Source: an uncultured Pseudomonadales bacterium
Lineage (GTDB): Bacteria > Pseudomonadota > Gammaproteobacteria > Pseudomonadales > Porticoccaceae
Length of the DNA: 34,891 nt
NCBI GenBank assembly: GCA_905478975.1
Contig: CAJQKW010000074.1
Span: 1-34,891 of the forward strand
Reading direction: 5' to 3'
The stretch's first letter is position 1. Every line of letters begins with the position of its first letter. This document shows, one piece after another, positions 9,443 through 17,979 of this stretch. The notes under the pieces were generated by a model. The model was not told where the DNA came from, did not search any database, and saw only the letters and a list, made by a program, of their open reading frames with translations. The position numbers were made by a program, and so were the translations under genes.

Positions 9443-10810
9443 CTAGCCTTTCTTATTACAACCGGGAACCGTAGCGCCCACATCACGCAGCTTCTGTAAA
9501 CGGCTGCCTTCAGTTTCTGCGTAGCGTATCCACTGTTTGGGATAGCGCTTGCCCTTCTTATCTTTGGCAACTTTTAAAGACTTCTTAAAGGCGCCAACCG
9601 CATCTTTATAACAATTCAGGTTGATCAGTGCATTGCCCATTACCAAGAAATTGGAGTCAGGCTTTTTCACGTCACCCTTTTTGTCAGCGCGGGTAGCAGC
9701 TTTATAGGCTTCAGCATCACGACCGAGATCCAGGTAGATTCCGGCGAGACGGGCTTGAAGATTTCCGGTATCGGATTTCTTCGAGGCGTTCTCAAGTGCT
9801 TTTACCGCATTATTAAGATCTTTGGCCTGATACCACGCGGTACCGAGGATTTCGAGATTCTTGGCAGAACGCTTAATGATGCCGTCCTTCATGCCCTTAT
9901 CAATAATCACGGCAGCACGATAGGGAACCTCTGCACCAAGATACATATAGGCCATGCTCAGAACTTGGCTCTCTTTGCTTAGCTCACCATTCAGATAGAC
10001 CATCTCAGTAGCGACCAAGCGATCCATTTCACGCTCCTGCTCGCCATACATGCCGCCCAGTTGACGCCAGTAGGTCCACTTTGGATAGTGCTTGACCAGC
10101 TTCTCGAGAATATTGACTACTTTTTTGTAATCATTCTTCTCGTAATAGAGCACACGCTGCAAACCCCACCAGCCTTCTTTCGGCAAGATGGCTTTAGCTT
10201 CGACATCGGCAATGGCTTCGTTAACAAAACGTAACGAATCATTTTTGCGTTCTAGCTGGTAGTAGATCTGAGCCAGCAACATCTTCGCGTCAGCACCGAC
10301 AATCAGTGATGCCTCCATCCAGATTTCAAGCTCTTTTGCTGCGTTCTTATAGTCTTCAAGTACTGTGTAAAGCTGTGCCAAGGTGTAGCGTGTATCGAGC
10401 TTCAGTTCAATTGGAGTGCCTTCACCATCGACAACTCTTCTATAAGAGCGAATAGCGTTTTTATAGTCATCCAAAGAGTAGTAGATATAAGCGGAGAACT
10501 TCCATACCTGAGTCTGCTCATAGTCGCTGGCACAGGTCTTGACGTTGACTTCAATCTCTTTCAGCATTTCCAGAGATCCGGCCCAGTTCTCCAGCTCAAT
10601 CTCGGGCTGAACTTTCTCTAAGGCCTTGGAACACCGCGCGCCTACAGACTGGCGCTTTCGGGTTTTAACATTTTTGTATTTTGGCTCTTCCTTTTCTGCC
10701 GCAACGACTACCGCTCCAGAGATGCTTGCGTTTGGGGCGACAACTGCCACCAATAGCGGCAGCAAAAAAGCAGCGCTGAATACAGCTAGAAATTTAGTGC
10801 TTCTAGACAT
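9443..10810 (-). CDS. Periplasmic TPR protein of the TtpC-TonB2 operon
   Basis: A 455-residue tetratricopeptide-rich protein with an N-terminal signal-like segment (MSRSTKFLAVFSAAFLLPLL), followed by a Lys-rich stretch and many helical TPR-like repeats from about residue 60 to the C-terminus. ATG 10810 is preferred because AAGGAG lies 6 nt upstream; the adjacent ATG at 10813 is possible, and a longer reading to 10888 would overlap tonB2 without support. It is the last gene of the operon and stands where Vibrio cholerae has VC1543. By that position it probably works with the TonB complex in the periplasm, perhaps as a scaffold; no direct function can be read. The two-way terminator at 9373-9416 closes the operon. 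Confidence 0.85.
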   Translation of the reverse strand: MSRSTKFLAVFSAAFLLPLLVAVVAPNASISGAVVVAAEKEEPKYKNVKTRKRQSVGARCSKALEKVQPEIELENWAGSLEMLKEIEVNVKTCASDYEQTQVWKFSAYIYYSLDDYKNAIRSYRRVVDGEGTPIELKLDTRYTLAQLYTVLEDYKNAAKELEIWMEASLIVGADAKMLLAQIYYQLERKNDSLRFVNEAIADVEAKAILPKEGWWGLQRVLYYEKNDYKKVVNILEKLVKHYPKWTYWRQLGGMYGEQEREMDRLVATEMVYLNGELSKESQVLSMAYMYLGAEVPYRAAVIIDKGMKDGIIKRSAKNLEILGTAWYQAKDLNNAVKALENASKKSDTGNLQARLAGIYLDLGRDAEAYKAATRADKKGDVKKPDSNFLVMGNALINLNCYKDAVGAFKKSLKVAKDKKGKRYPKQWIRYAETEGSRLQKLRDVGATVPGCNKKG

Positions 10811-10820
10811 CATTGACTCC

Positions 10821-11429
10821 TTATTTCGCCATCTGGAAAGTAAATTTATACAGCACGCCAGACACTTCCTGACCAACGCCATCCACAACCCGAGGGTTGT
10901 ACTTCAACTTCGAAGCAGCTTTAAGTGCAGCGCGACCAAAGCCCCAACCTTCAGGGAATTCTTCGACCATGATCGGATCGCGAGTACCACCGGTTGTGGT
11001 AATAATTACTTCGATCACTGCGTAACCCTCTTTGCCGCGAGTTTGCGCGCGACGGGGATACTGTGGCTGGGGTACGTAGACAGGAATATAATCAGAGTCC
11101 CGTGCAAAACCACCAGTGCCACCAATCTTAAGATTGGCGTTGGCTGCCGGAGCGGCCATGCTGATCGCATTCTCTGGAACTTCAAACTCTATGTTGTCTT
11201 CGGGAATTTCCGGTGGTGGAGTCTCCGGATCTTCAGGCTTTTCAACTTGAGTCTGTTTCGCATTTTCGGTCAACTGTCTGTCGACATGGAGAAAGTCGGC
11301 GATTTTAATCGTCTCTTTGTCATCCATATCTTTGTTGCCCGAATCGATCAATTTGTACATCAAAATGATCAATGCAAAGGTAACCAGAACACCAAGTGCA
11401 GCAGAAATACCAATTCTGATAAAGGCCAT
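10821..11429 (-). CDS. tonB2: TonB-family energy transducer (TonB2 type)
   Basis: TonB spans the periplasm from an inner-membrane anchor and passes proton-motive energy to outer-membrane receptors. The 202-residue protein has one N-terminal membrane helix (about residues 8-25), an acidic Pro/Glu linker (EDPETPPPEIPED), and a C-terminal TonB domain with YPRRAQTRGKEGYAVIEV and a terminal beta strand, SGVLYKFTF. The linker is short and acidic instead of the Pro-Lys-rich kind in E. coli TonB1, as in TonB2 proteins. ATG 11429 is chosen; a TTG three codons upstream also fits the frame. The stop of exbD2 lies 10 nt upstream and the TPR gene starts 10 nt downstream. Confidence 0.93.
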   Translation of the reverse strand: MAFIRIGISAALGVLVTFALIILMYKLIDSGNKDMDDKETIKIADFLHVDRQLTENAKQTQVEKPEDPETPPPEIPEDNIEFEVPENAISMAAPAANANLKIGGTGGFARDSDYIPVYVPQPQYPRRAQTRGKEGYAVIEVIITTTGGTRDPIMVEEFPEGWGFGRAALKAASKLKYNPRVVDGVGQEVSGVLYKFTFQMAK

Positions 11430-11439
11430 ACTTATCAAC

Positions 11440-11844
11440 TCAGTCTTGTTCTACCGAAATTGCCACCGGACGGATACCAATGTCTGTTGCGACATCGGCC
11501 ACCTTGGCGACTACTTCAATATTCGATTCATTGTCGGCTTGGATAACCATGCCGCCCTTTGGATTTTCATTGTACAGTCTCTGTAGATTGATTTTTAGCG
11601 CGGTAGTTTCAACACGCTTCTTATCAATCCAAATTTCATTGTTATCGCTTACTGCTACCAGAATACCGACTTTCTTATAGTTTTCTGCTGTGTCGGCGTC
11701 AACTTTGTTGACCTCGACACCGGGCAGTTTGATAAACGATGCTGTCACAATGAAAAAGATCAGCATAATAAAAACCACATCCAGCATTGGGGTAAGGTCA
11801 ATTGCCTCGCCCTGTGGCTGTGATCCTGTTTGTCTATTGCGCAT
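11440..11844 (-). CDS. exbD2: Biopolymer transport protein ExbD2
   Basis: Inner-membrane stator partner of ExbB in the proton-driven TonB motor. The 134-residue protein has one transmembrane helix (about 22-42) with the essential Asp in LTPMLDVVFIMLIFFIVTAS, followed by a periplasmic domain ending RPVAISVEQD. The length is normal for the family. ATG 11844 follows a GAGAG purine run. It sits between exbB2 (40-nt gap) and tonB2 (10-nt gap) on the same strand. Confidence 0.95.
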   Translation of the reverse strand: MRNRQTGSQPQGEAIDLTPMLDVVFIMLIFFIVTASFIKLPGVEVNKVDADTAENYKKVGILVAVSDNNEIWIDKKRVETTALKINLQRLYNENPKGGMVIQADNESNIEVVAKVADVATDIGIRPVAISVEQD

Positions 11845-11884
11845 AGTTTTCTCTCACGGGAACCTTGTCGTCGACAGGCTCCGT

Positions 11885-12409
11885 TTAGTGATCCATGGTT
11901 AGATGATCTTCCAGTAAATGCTTCTCTCGCTGCGCAGCGCGTTCGACATAGGTCATGCCGAATACACCGGAGAGAGCAGCAACCATGCCCGACATTGTCG
12001 GTACAGTTGCCTGAGAAACACCACCTGCCATCGCCTTGGCGTCACCGCCACCCGTAAATGCCATTACGTCAAATACCACGATCATTCCAGTTACCGTGCC
12101 CAGCAAGCCAAACAGCGGGGCCAGCGCAACCAGGGTTTTGATCATCATAAGATTCTCATCGATCTTGACGCTCACTTCCGAGATCAGCTTTTCTCTGATC
12201 TGACGGGCGCGCTTGGATTTGCGCTCAGAGCGGTCTTCCCAAGAATCGAGTGCGTACTGGACATCTTGACTGACGCTGGATTTGAGATACCACATGCGCT
12301 CGAACAGGAGAGTCCACATCACGAACAGCAGGACGACGATGGCCCAAAGGACCATGCCGCCTGAATCCATGAACTTTCCAACTTCTGCCATAGTATCAAC
12401 AAAGAACAT
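11885..12409 (-). CDS. exbB2: Short ExbB (MotA/TolQ/ExbB family)
   Basis: A 174-residue inner-membrane proton-channel subunit with three membrane helices: about 17-38, then a pair around the conserved LAPLFGLLGTVTGMIVVFD and the SGMVAALSGVFGMTYVE segment near the end. It is the short form found in TonB2 systems. Its start, G-ATG, directly follows the TGA of ttpC (one base between), implying translational coupling. It shares the LLGTVTGMI signature with TtpC upstream, so the operon encodes two ExbB-fold proteins. Confidence 0.95.
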   Translation of the reverse strand: MFFVDTMAEVGKFMDSGGMVLWAIVVLLFVMWTLLFERMWYLKSSVSQDVQYALDSWEDRSERKSKRARQIREKLISEVSVKIDENLMMIKTLVALAPLFGLLGTVTGMIVVFDVMAFTGGGDAKAMAGGVSQATVPTMSGMVAALSGVFGMTYVERAAQREKHLLEDHLTMDH

Positions 12410-12410
12410 C

Positions 12411-13781
12411 TCAGCGACCCTCTACTGAACCAGCAACAATTCCGGCACTCTGCTCTTCAAGTATATGCAGAACACGCTGTGCTTTGCCATTGACCAATGT
12501 GTGCATCAGTACAGTTGGGATAGCTACTACCAGACCCAGTACTGTTGTTATCAGTGCCTGAGAGATACCGCCGGCCATAGCCTTAGGATCGCCAGCACCA
12601 AACAGCGTAATCATCTGGAAGGTAATAATCATACCGGTAACCGTACCCAGCAGACCAAGCAGCGGTGCAACCATGGCGATGATCTTGAGCAAGCTCAGAC
12701 CCGACTCAATAGCTGGACGTTCTTTTAGTACTGCTTCGTGGAGTTTCAGTTCCAACGACTCTGGATCCAAACCTGGGTTGGCCTGTGCCACCGCGAGAAC
12801 GCGACCCAATGGGTTGGTCAGATCAGCAGTACCAGGAGTACGAAGCTGTGCAGATACTCTAGAAGAGACACCTTGCAAGAAGATGAAGCGCCAGATAGCC
12901 AGCAGAATTGCGACAACGAATACACCAGTGATGACGTAGCCTACGATGCCACCGAAGTGCCAGCGCTCAATCAATGTTGGAGTGTTGATCAGTGCGCGCA
13001 ATAAGCCGCCACCCAGTGGCCCTGTAGGATCCAGGCCGGCTTTGGTGAAGCCGCTAACCGCTTCTTGAAGATCTGCAGCGCTGCCCTGGTGACCAGAAGG
13101 CTGGCGAGCCAGCTCTGATACCAGACCGCTCTCTGGGCTGTACTCGAGGTACATGCCGTTAGCCATCAGGTTGTAAGTACCAACACGGACAACTTCCATC
13201 TCTTCTTGAGAACCATCAGCACGCAGTACAGTGCGGTTGAATTTAACCACACGACCACTCTCGTTCATTTCACGCTGCTGCTCGAACCACAATTTCTCAA
13301 TGTCCATGATAGACGGCAGGCGAGTGTCGCTGCTCATCTTCTCAATCAACTCATCGAGGAATTCGGTACGGCCGGGGATCTGAGCACTAACGACAGACTG
13401 AGTCAGATTTGCACGGATATCACCGGCGGCTCCTGTCAGGTGTCCAAATAGCTCTTTTAGTGAACCCAGACGCTTGTCACGCTGCTCGCGCAGTGCAATA
13501 AGCTTCAGGTCGTTGTCACGGATAGTCTGTTCCAGACGGTCCGAACGACGCTCTTCAGCAGTCTTGGTGTTCTTAGCTTTTTTCAGTTCTGCGTCCTGCT
13601 TGCGCTGGTCGCGTTTAAAATCATTTTCACGATCACGATATTCTTGAGTTTCAGAAACCGTTGAGCTCTGAATCATGTTCAGCAGTTCGTCGAGTGATTT
13701 TGCTTCCTGTGCCAGTGCTGGCATGCTTACCGCAGCAGCGGCGATGAAAGCGGCACAAACTTTAATAAATTTCAGTTTCAT
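12411..13781 (-). CDS. ttpC: TtpC, large ExbB-related protein of the TonB2 system
   Basis: TtpC is an additional inner-membrane component needed by Vibrio TonB2 systems (established for Vibrio anguillarum and relatives). The 456-residue protein has a signal peptide (MKLKFIKVCAAFIAAAAVSMPALA, cleavage near AQE), a charged periplasmic coiled-coil region (about 45-115), a further periplasmic domain to about 265, and then a C-terminal MotA/TolQ/ExbB module with three helices, including MVAPLLGLLGTVTGMII near 365-385. The start ATG overlaps the stop of the DUF3450 gene as ATGA. Position and domain order match VC1547. Its periplasmic part probably contacts the DUF3450 protein; that is inference. 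Confidence 0.93.
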   Translation of the reverse strand: MKLKFIKVCAAFIAAAAVSMPALAQEAKSLDELLNMIQSSTVSETQEYRDRENDFKRDQRKQDAELKKAKNTKTAEERRSDRLEQTIRDNDLKLIALREQRDKRLGSLKELFGHLTGAAGDIRANLTQSVVSAQIPGRTEFLDELIEKMSSDTRLPSIMDIEKLWFEQQREMNESGRVVKFNRTVLRADGSQEEMEVVRVGTYNLMANGMYLEYSPESGLVSELARQPSGHQGSAADLQEAVSGFTKAGLDPTGPLGGGLLRALINTPTLIERWHFGGIVGYVITGVFVVAILLAIWRFIFLQGVSSRVSAQLRTPGTADLTNPLGRVLAVAQANPGLDPESLELKLHEAVLKERPAIESGLSLLKIIAMVAPLLGLLGTVTGMIITFQMITLFGAGDPKAMAGGISQALITTVLGLVVAIPTVLMHTLVNGKAQRVLHILEEQSAGIVAGSVEGR

Positions 13782-14560
13782 TGTGCAGTCTCCGGAGCGT
13801 TGATCGGCATTTCCATAACATCCTGCGGCGATAATTTCTTAGCGATGCGGATGCCTTGGTCTACTGGGCGACGGTATTCAGAACCCAGAGTTTCCCAAGA
13901 AGCAGTCGTTTTGTTCCAAGCGCCTGTCTGTGATTTATCTTTTGTTTGATACATCAGGGCAATACGACCGACGCGCAACATATCAACTTCAACCTCAGAG
14001 CCATCAGCGTTGATATCAACGAGATCGCGGTAGGTTTCCAGAGACAGGCTGTACTCAGACTCGATATCGTAGATTTCGAGGATCTGACGGAATTTTTCTG
14101 CTGAAGAGAACTTGGCGCTATCGAGGTTTTCGAAAAGATCTTCGACAGCTTGAGCACGCTGCTCAGTCTTAAAGGGAACGTCCAACTCAACAAAGGTACG
14201 CAGTGCCGTGAGCATGTTCTCCATCAGTGGCGAGATACCTCGCTCAATAACAGTGGCATTCTCAATCGACTCAACGAGCTCAGCCATCATTTGCTTCTGA
14301 CTGTCGATTTGACGCTCAAGCTGTGAGTTGTAAACACGCAGGCTTTCAATTTGCTTGTTAACCTGTTTGAACTCTTGCAAGAGACCGTCGGTTTGATCGG
14401 CGATGCGATCAACTTTTGTCTGTGCTGTTTTGGCTGCCTGAACCTTAACGGATCCGGCTTTTAGCACTTGACTTACCTCTGTAGCCTGAACTGCAACTGC
14501 AGTTAAGCCACCGGCAAGTACGGCAATTAAGGCCAGTGCTTTTAGTGGTTGCTTTTTCAT
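13778..14560 (-). CDS. DUF3450 periplasmic coiled-coil protein, first gene of TonB2 operon
   Basis: A 260-residue protein of the DUF3450 family, found upstream of ttpC in Vibrio, Alteromonas and relatives (VC1548 position). It has an N-terminal signal peptide with a likely cleavage after AVQA-TE near residue 27. A long coiled coil follows (about 45-100; QIESLRVYNSQLERQIDSQ), then a helical domain with FVELDVPFKTEQRAQAVEDL and a C-terminal region with MLRVGRIALMYQT. No catalytic motif is visible. AGGGAACT before the ATG is a good ribosome-binding site. It overlaps ttpC by 4 nt, and TtpC also has a periplasmic coiled-coil segment, so a physical partnership is plausible. Confidence 0.9.
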   Translation of the reverse strand: MKKQPLKALALIAVLAGGLTAVAVQATEVSQVLKAGSVKVQAAKTAQTKVDRIADQTDGLLQEFKQVNKQIESLRVYNSQLERQIDSQKQMMAELVESIENATVIERGISPLMENMLTALRTFVELDVPFKTEQRAQAVEDLFENLDSAKFSSAEKFRQILEIYDIESEYSLSLETYRDLVDINADGSEVEVDMLRVGRIALMYQTKDKSQTGAWNKTTASWETLGSEYRRPVDQGIRIAKKLSPQDVMEMPINAPETAQ

Positions 14561-14600
14561 AGTTCCCTCAACTTGGGTCTATCGGATTGGTGATCTTTAT

Positions 14601-14643
14601 ATTGTCAGGCACTGGAATTAACACTGCTCCGGTAGCTGACAAT
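14601..14643. promoter_or_regulatory. Separated inverted repeat upstream of the TonB2-type operon
   Basis: ATTGTCAG at 14601-14608 and CTGACAAT at 14636-14643 form a perfect 8-bp inverted repeat with a 27-nt gap; CACTG occurs twice inside the gap. It lies 41-83 nt before the DUF3450 start, where a promoter or operator is expected. TTGTCA read on the minus strand could serve as a -35. It does not match a Fur box. Role is inference. Confidence 0.4.
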
Positions 14644-14751
14644 TTTTATTGGTGCGTCTTTTTAACAGTCTGTTCTTCAACAATCAACGTACGGTCACAA
14701 TTTGGGCCCGGTGAACTTGATATAGATCGTTTTTGTTACCTAATGTAACAA

Positions 14752-15255
14752 CTAACTGGGCTTTCTTTCGAGTACCCTATATCTATAGGGATGGGTGTCG
14801 GTTTTCTCTGGCAATTGCTCACTCAGCTGATGCCATTGCTCGGTATCATAGTCGGGGAAAAACGCATCGCCCTCGACCTCTGCCTGTACTTCAGTCAAAT
14901 AGAGTCGGTCAGCAACCGGCAAGGTCAGGCGATAAATCTGTTCACCTCCAATCACCATAATCTCTTCCGCCCCCGCGTCAGCGCAGGCCAAACGCGCCAG
15001 GGTCATGGCCTGGAGCAAGGTTTGCGCAACCTGAACACCCTCTGCATGCCACTCAGGGTCTCGGGTAATCACAATATTAGCGCGCCCAGGAAGCGGACGA
15101 CCAATGGAGTCATAGGTCTTGCGCCCCATGATCAGAGGCTTGCCCATGGTCACTGACTTAAAGTATTTAAGGTCTTCTGGCAGATGCCAAGGCAGCTGAT
15201 TGTTTAGACCAATAACGCCGTTGCGGCTGACAGCCACGATTAAGGATACTTTCAT
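14752..15255 (-). CDS. folA: Dihydrofolate reductase
   Basis: Reduces dihydrofolate to tetrahydrofolate with NADPH, regenerating the cofactor oxidised by ThyA. The 167-residue protein has typical DHFR features: NGVIGLNNQLPWHLPEDLKYF with the catalytic Asp at residue 28, the NADPH-binding GRKTYDSIGRPLPGR, and the IMVIGGEQIY loop near 98-107. It is the last gene of lgt-thyA-folA, 19 nt after thyA. Just after the stop is a small perfect hairpin, TTGTTAC/GTAACAA at 14733-14751, which lacks a U tract and is not a standard terminator. Confidence 0.96.
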   Translation of the reverse strand: MKVSLIVAVSRNGVIGLNNQLPWHLPEDLKYFKSVTMGKPLIMGRKTYDSIGRPLPGRANIVITRDPEWHAEGVQVAQTLLQAMTLARLACADAGAEEIMVIGGEQIYRLTLPVADRLYLTEVQAEVEGDAFFPDYDTEQWHQLSEQLPEKTDTHPYRYRVLERKPS

Positions 15256-15274
15256 AATATTGTCTCAGGCGCGG

Positions 15275-16180
15275 TTAAACCGCCACCGGTGCAGAAATAG
15301 GTCCATGACTCTGATAGTCGAGCAACTCAAAGTCGTCAAAAACAAAATCGAATAGATTGTTGACGGCGGGGTTAATCGCCAGTGTCGGCAGCGGGAAACA
15401 CTCACGGGAAAGCAGCTCCTCAACCTGATCCATATGATTGCTATAGAGGTGGGCATCGCCAAAGGTGTGAACGAAATCCCCCGGCTCTAGACCGCATACC
15501 TGAGCGATCATCAGGGTCAATATGGCATAGGAGGCGATATTGAATGGCACTCCAAGAAACACATCGGCGCTGCGCTGATAGAGCTGGCAGGATAGACGTC
15601 CCTCGGTGACATAAAATTGAAACAGACTATGACAGGGCGGCAGGCCCGACTTAACCATTACCGGAATATCTTTGGGGTTCCAGGCCGACACTATAAGGCG
15701 CCGCGAGTCGGGATTGGCTTTGATTTCTTCAACCACCTGGGCAAGCTGATCCACTCCTTCGAAGTTTCGCCACTGGTGACCATAGACAGGCCCAAGATCG
15801 CCATACTGCTGGGCAAACTCATCATCATCTTTAATGCGCTGGATAAACTCCTTCATCTTCGCCTTCCACTCCGGCGAATACATGGGGTAGGCGGCTTCCT
15901 GGTCAGTCTCCCGCAGCCAGCTCTGATAGGGCCAGTCATTCCAGATGCCGACGCCGTTTTCAACTAGGTAGCGAATATTGGTGTCGCCGCGAATAAACCA
16001 CAGCAGTTCGTGGAGTATCGATTTGAGATGAACTTTCTTGGTCGTCACCAGGGGAAAACCCTGGCTCAGATCAAAGCGCATTTGGTGGCCGAAAATACTC
16101 TGGGTGCCGGTGCCAGTGCGATCTTCTTTTTTAACGCCGTGATCGCAAATCTGTTTAATTAAGTCTAAATATTGCTTCAT
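15275..16180 (-). CDS. thyA: Thymidylate synthase (long form)
   Basis: Methylates dUMP to dTMP using methylene-tetrahydrofolate. Catalytic C183 is in [12 protein letters not shown]. Other family motifs are DRTGTGT, the [12 protein letters not shown] loop, [19 protein letters not shown] and [10 protein letters not shown]-like [12 protein letters not shown]. The 301-residue length exceeds the 264 of E. coli because of about 37 extra residues between positions 85 and 125, as in Lactobacillus-type enzymes. It starts 23 nt after lgt and precedes folA by 19 nt, an arrangement that pairs dihydrofolate production with its recycling. Confidence 0.96.
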   Translation of the reverse strand: MKQYLDLIKQICDHGVKKEDRTGTGTQSIFGHQMRFDLSQGFPLVTTKKVHLKSILHELLWFIRGDTNIRYLVENGVGIWNDWPYQSWLRETDQEAAYPMYSPEWKAKMKEFIQRIKDDDEFAQQYGDLGPVYGHQWRNFEGVDQLAQVVEEIKANPDSRRLIVSAWNPKDIPVMVKSGLPPCHSLFQFYVTEGRLSCQLYQRSADVFLGVPFNIASYAILTLMIAQVCGLEPGDFVHTFGDAHLYSNHMDQVEELLSRECFPLPTLAINPAVNNLFDFVFDDFELLDYQSHGPISAPVAV

Positions 16181-16203
16181 TGCTGTGCCTTTCGATGTTC
16201 GCC

Positions 16204-17046
16204 TTACGCCTTACGGCTAACAAGTGCGCGCAGGGATTTGCGCATTAACCAGAGACCGAAAACAATCATCGGGATACAGAGTGTCTGACCGCGGGTCATC
16301 CAGCCGAGCAACTCAGCCGCACCGGAATCAATGGCAAACTGAGGATCTGGCTGACGGACAAACTCAACGGCAAAGCGGAAAGCGCCGTAGAGAATTAAAA
16401 ATAGGCCTGAGACCTCGCCAAACAGACGTGGCTTTCTGGCGTACCAATTGATAATCACAAACAGCACAGCGCCCTCGAGCATGGCTTCATATAATTGGGA
16501 AGGATGGCGCGCCAACTGCTCTGGGTCGGCGGGAAATAGCATTCCCCAAGAGACATCGGTGGGGCGACCCCAGAGTTCCTGGCCAATAAAATTACCCAAA
16601 CGGCCGAAAAGTAGGCCCGCGGGCACCAGCGGCGCAACAAAGTCGGCAAGGCTGAGAAAGGCGAGCTTATGCTTGCGGGCATATAACAGCAGCGCTAGGG
16701 CAACACCCAGCAGACCACCGTGGAATGACATGCCGCCTTCCCAGATGCGGAAAATCATACCGGGATCCGCAAGCCATTTGTCGGCGCTGTAAAACAGCAT
16801 ATAGCCAAATCGGCCACCGAGAATGACGCCCCAGGCGCCAAATACGATCAGATCTTCAACCTGGGTTTTAACAATCGGCGACCAAGGGCGCTGACTGTTG
16901 CGGGTTGCCAATAACCAGGCGCAGGTGAATGCCAACAGATACATCACACCATACCAGTGCACCTGTAGCGGCCCGATAACCTTGCCCGCCAATTCAATGG
17001 GCCCCAGTGACAGTGCCACTGGGTCGATCTGTGGATAATTTATCAT
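16204..17046 (-). CDS. lgt: Prolipoprotein diacylglyceryl transferase
   Basis: Inner-membrane enzyme that moves a diacylglyceryl group from phosphatidylglycerol to the lipobox cysteine of prolipoproteins. The 280-residue protein has about seven membrane helices and the signature [26 protein letters not shown] near residue 105 and [11 protein letters not shown] near the N-terminus are also conserved. ATG 17046 is chosen because [16 protein letters not shown] matches family N-termini; the frame continues to 17181 without similarity. An extra segment, AGKVIGPLQ, before HWYG is slightly longer than usual. It heads lgt-thyA-folA, an order also seen in Pseudomonas. Confidence 0.95.
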   Translation of the reverse strand: MINYPQIDPVALSLGPIELAGKVIGPLQVHWYGVMYLLAFTCAWLLATRNSQRPWSPIVKTQVEDLIVFGAWGVILGGRFGYMLFYSADKWLADPGMIFRIWEGGMSFHGGLLGVALALLLYARKHKLAFLSLADFVAPLVPAGLLFGRLGNFIGQELWGRPTDVSWGMLFPADPEQLARHPSQLYEAMLEGAVLFVIINWYARKPRLFGEVSGLFLILYGAFRFAVEFVRQPDPQFAIDSGAAELLGWMTRGQTLCIPMIVFGLWLMRKSLRALVSRKA

Positions 17047-17214
17047 TGCGTTTCCCAAGGATTCATTCTGCATTGATGATAACTTTTTATCTATGCAGCT
17101 GCCACGCGGTGATCGAATATAGACATAAAATAAAGCCTTTAAGCCAAAGCATTTAAAACAAGGCAGATAAAATAAAATCATTAAATAGACAGATACAAAG
17201 TTACACTGCCCGCC

Positions 17215-17979
17215 ATGTGTTTACTTGCAATCGCCTTTAACTACCGCCCGGATACGCCTCTCGCGCTCTGTTCAAACCGTGATGAATTCTATCAGCGCCC
17301 GACCCTGCCCATGCATTGGTGGCAGGATATGCCTGTTCTCGCCGGTCGCGATAAGCAGGAGGGGGGAACCTGGATGGGGCTCTCCCGTAATGGCCGCTTC
17401 GCTGCGGTGACCAATTTCAGAGATCTTTCCAAGCCGGGATTTCACCAAGCGCGGCCCAAATCCCGCGGCAATCTGGTGACGGCGTTTCTTTGCTCTCAGG
17501 CCTCGGCTCAGAGCTGGGCAGACTCGGCATTAGAGGAGTTTGATCTCTATGGCGGCTTTAATCTGCTGATATACGATGGTGAGCAACTGCTCTATCTGAA
17601 CAACTTTAATAACCAGATTCGCAGTCTCAAACCCGGCATCTATGCCCTGAGCAACCACCTTCTCGACAGCCCCTGGCCAAAGGTGGACTACGCTCGAGAG
17701 CAGCTCAGACAAACCCTGGATCAGCCGCGTAGCGATCAACAGATGCTTGGGAATCTACTGGGCCTGCTGGAAAAAAACCAAACCTATCCGGACCACCTGC
17801 TACCCAACACTGGGCTGCCGGCAGACTGGGAAAAGCGTCTGTCGTCGGCATTTATTGTTGCTGAAGATTACGGCACCAGGGCATGCACCTCGATGGTGCT
17901 ATCGAACTCAGGCAGCCATGTTGCCGAACAAACTTATATAGAAGGTGTTGCAGAGCAGAGTGAGATATTCACTTTTTGA
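17215..17979 (+). CDS. NRDE/TANGO2-family protein
   Basis: A 254-residue cytoplasmic protein of the NRDE (TANGO2-like) family. The N-terminus begins Met-Cys, and the naming motif NRDE occurs in LALCSNRDEFYQRPT near residue 22. GGTWMGLSRNGRFAAVTNFRD near residue 50 and SNHLLDSPWPKV near residue 145 are also family features. Cys2 after Met removal resembles an N-terminal nucleophile fold. Animal members have been linked to haem trafficking and lipid metabolism, but the bacterial role is not settled. It is divergent from lgt and converges on ptsP, overlapping its 3' end by 11 bp. Confidence 0.85.
   Translation: MCLLAIAFNYRPDTPLALCSNRDEFYQRPTLPMHWWQDMPVLAGRDKQEGGTWMGLSRNGRFAAVTNFRDLSKPGFHQARPKSRGNLVTAFLCSQASAQSWADSALEEFDLYGGFNLLIYDGEQLLYLNNFNNQIRSLKPGIYALSNHLLDSPWPKVDYAREQLRQTLDQPRSDQQMLGNLLGLLEKNQTYPDHLLPNTGLPADWEKRLSSAFIVAEDYGTRACTSMVLSNSGSHVAEQTYIEGVAEQSEIFTF

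Noticed and set aside
10811-10888. Longer N-terminus of the TPR protein
   Set aside because: It overlaps tonB2; AAGGAG is positioned for ATG 10810, and a signal-like segment starts there.
15340-16180. ThyA insertion as a novel domain
   Set aside because: The extra 37 residues correspond to the known long form of thymidylate synthase.
17047-17181. Longer N-terminus of Lgt
   Set aside because: The extra residues do not match Lgt; [16 protein letters not shown] is the conserved start.
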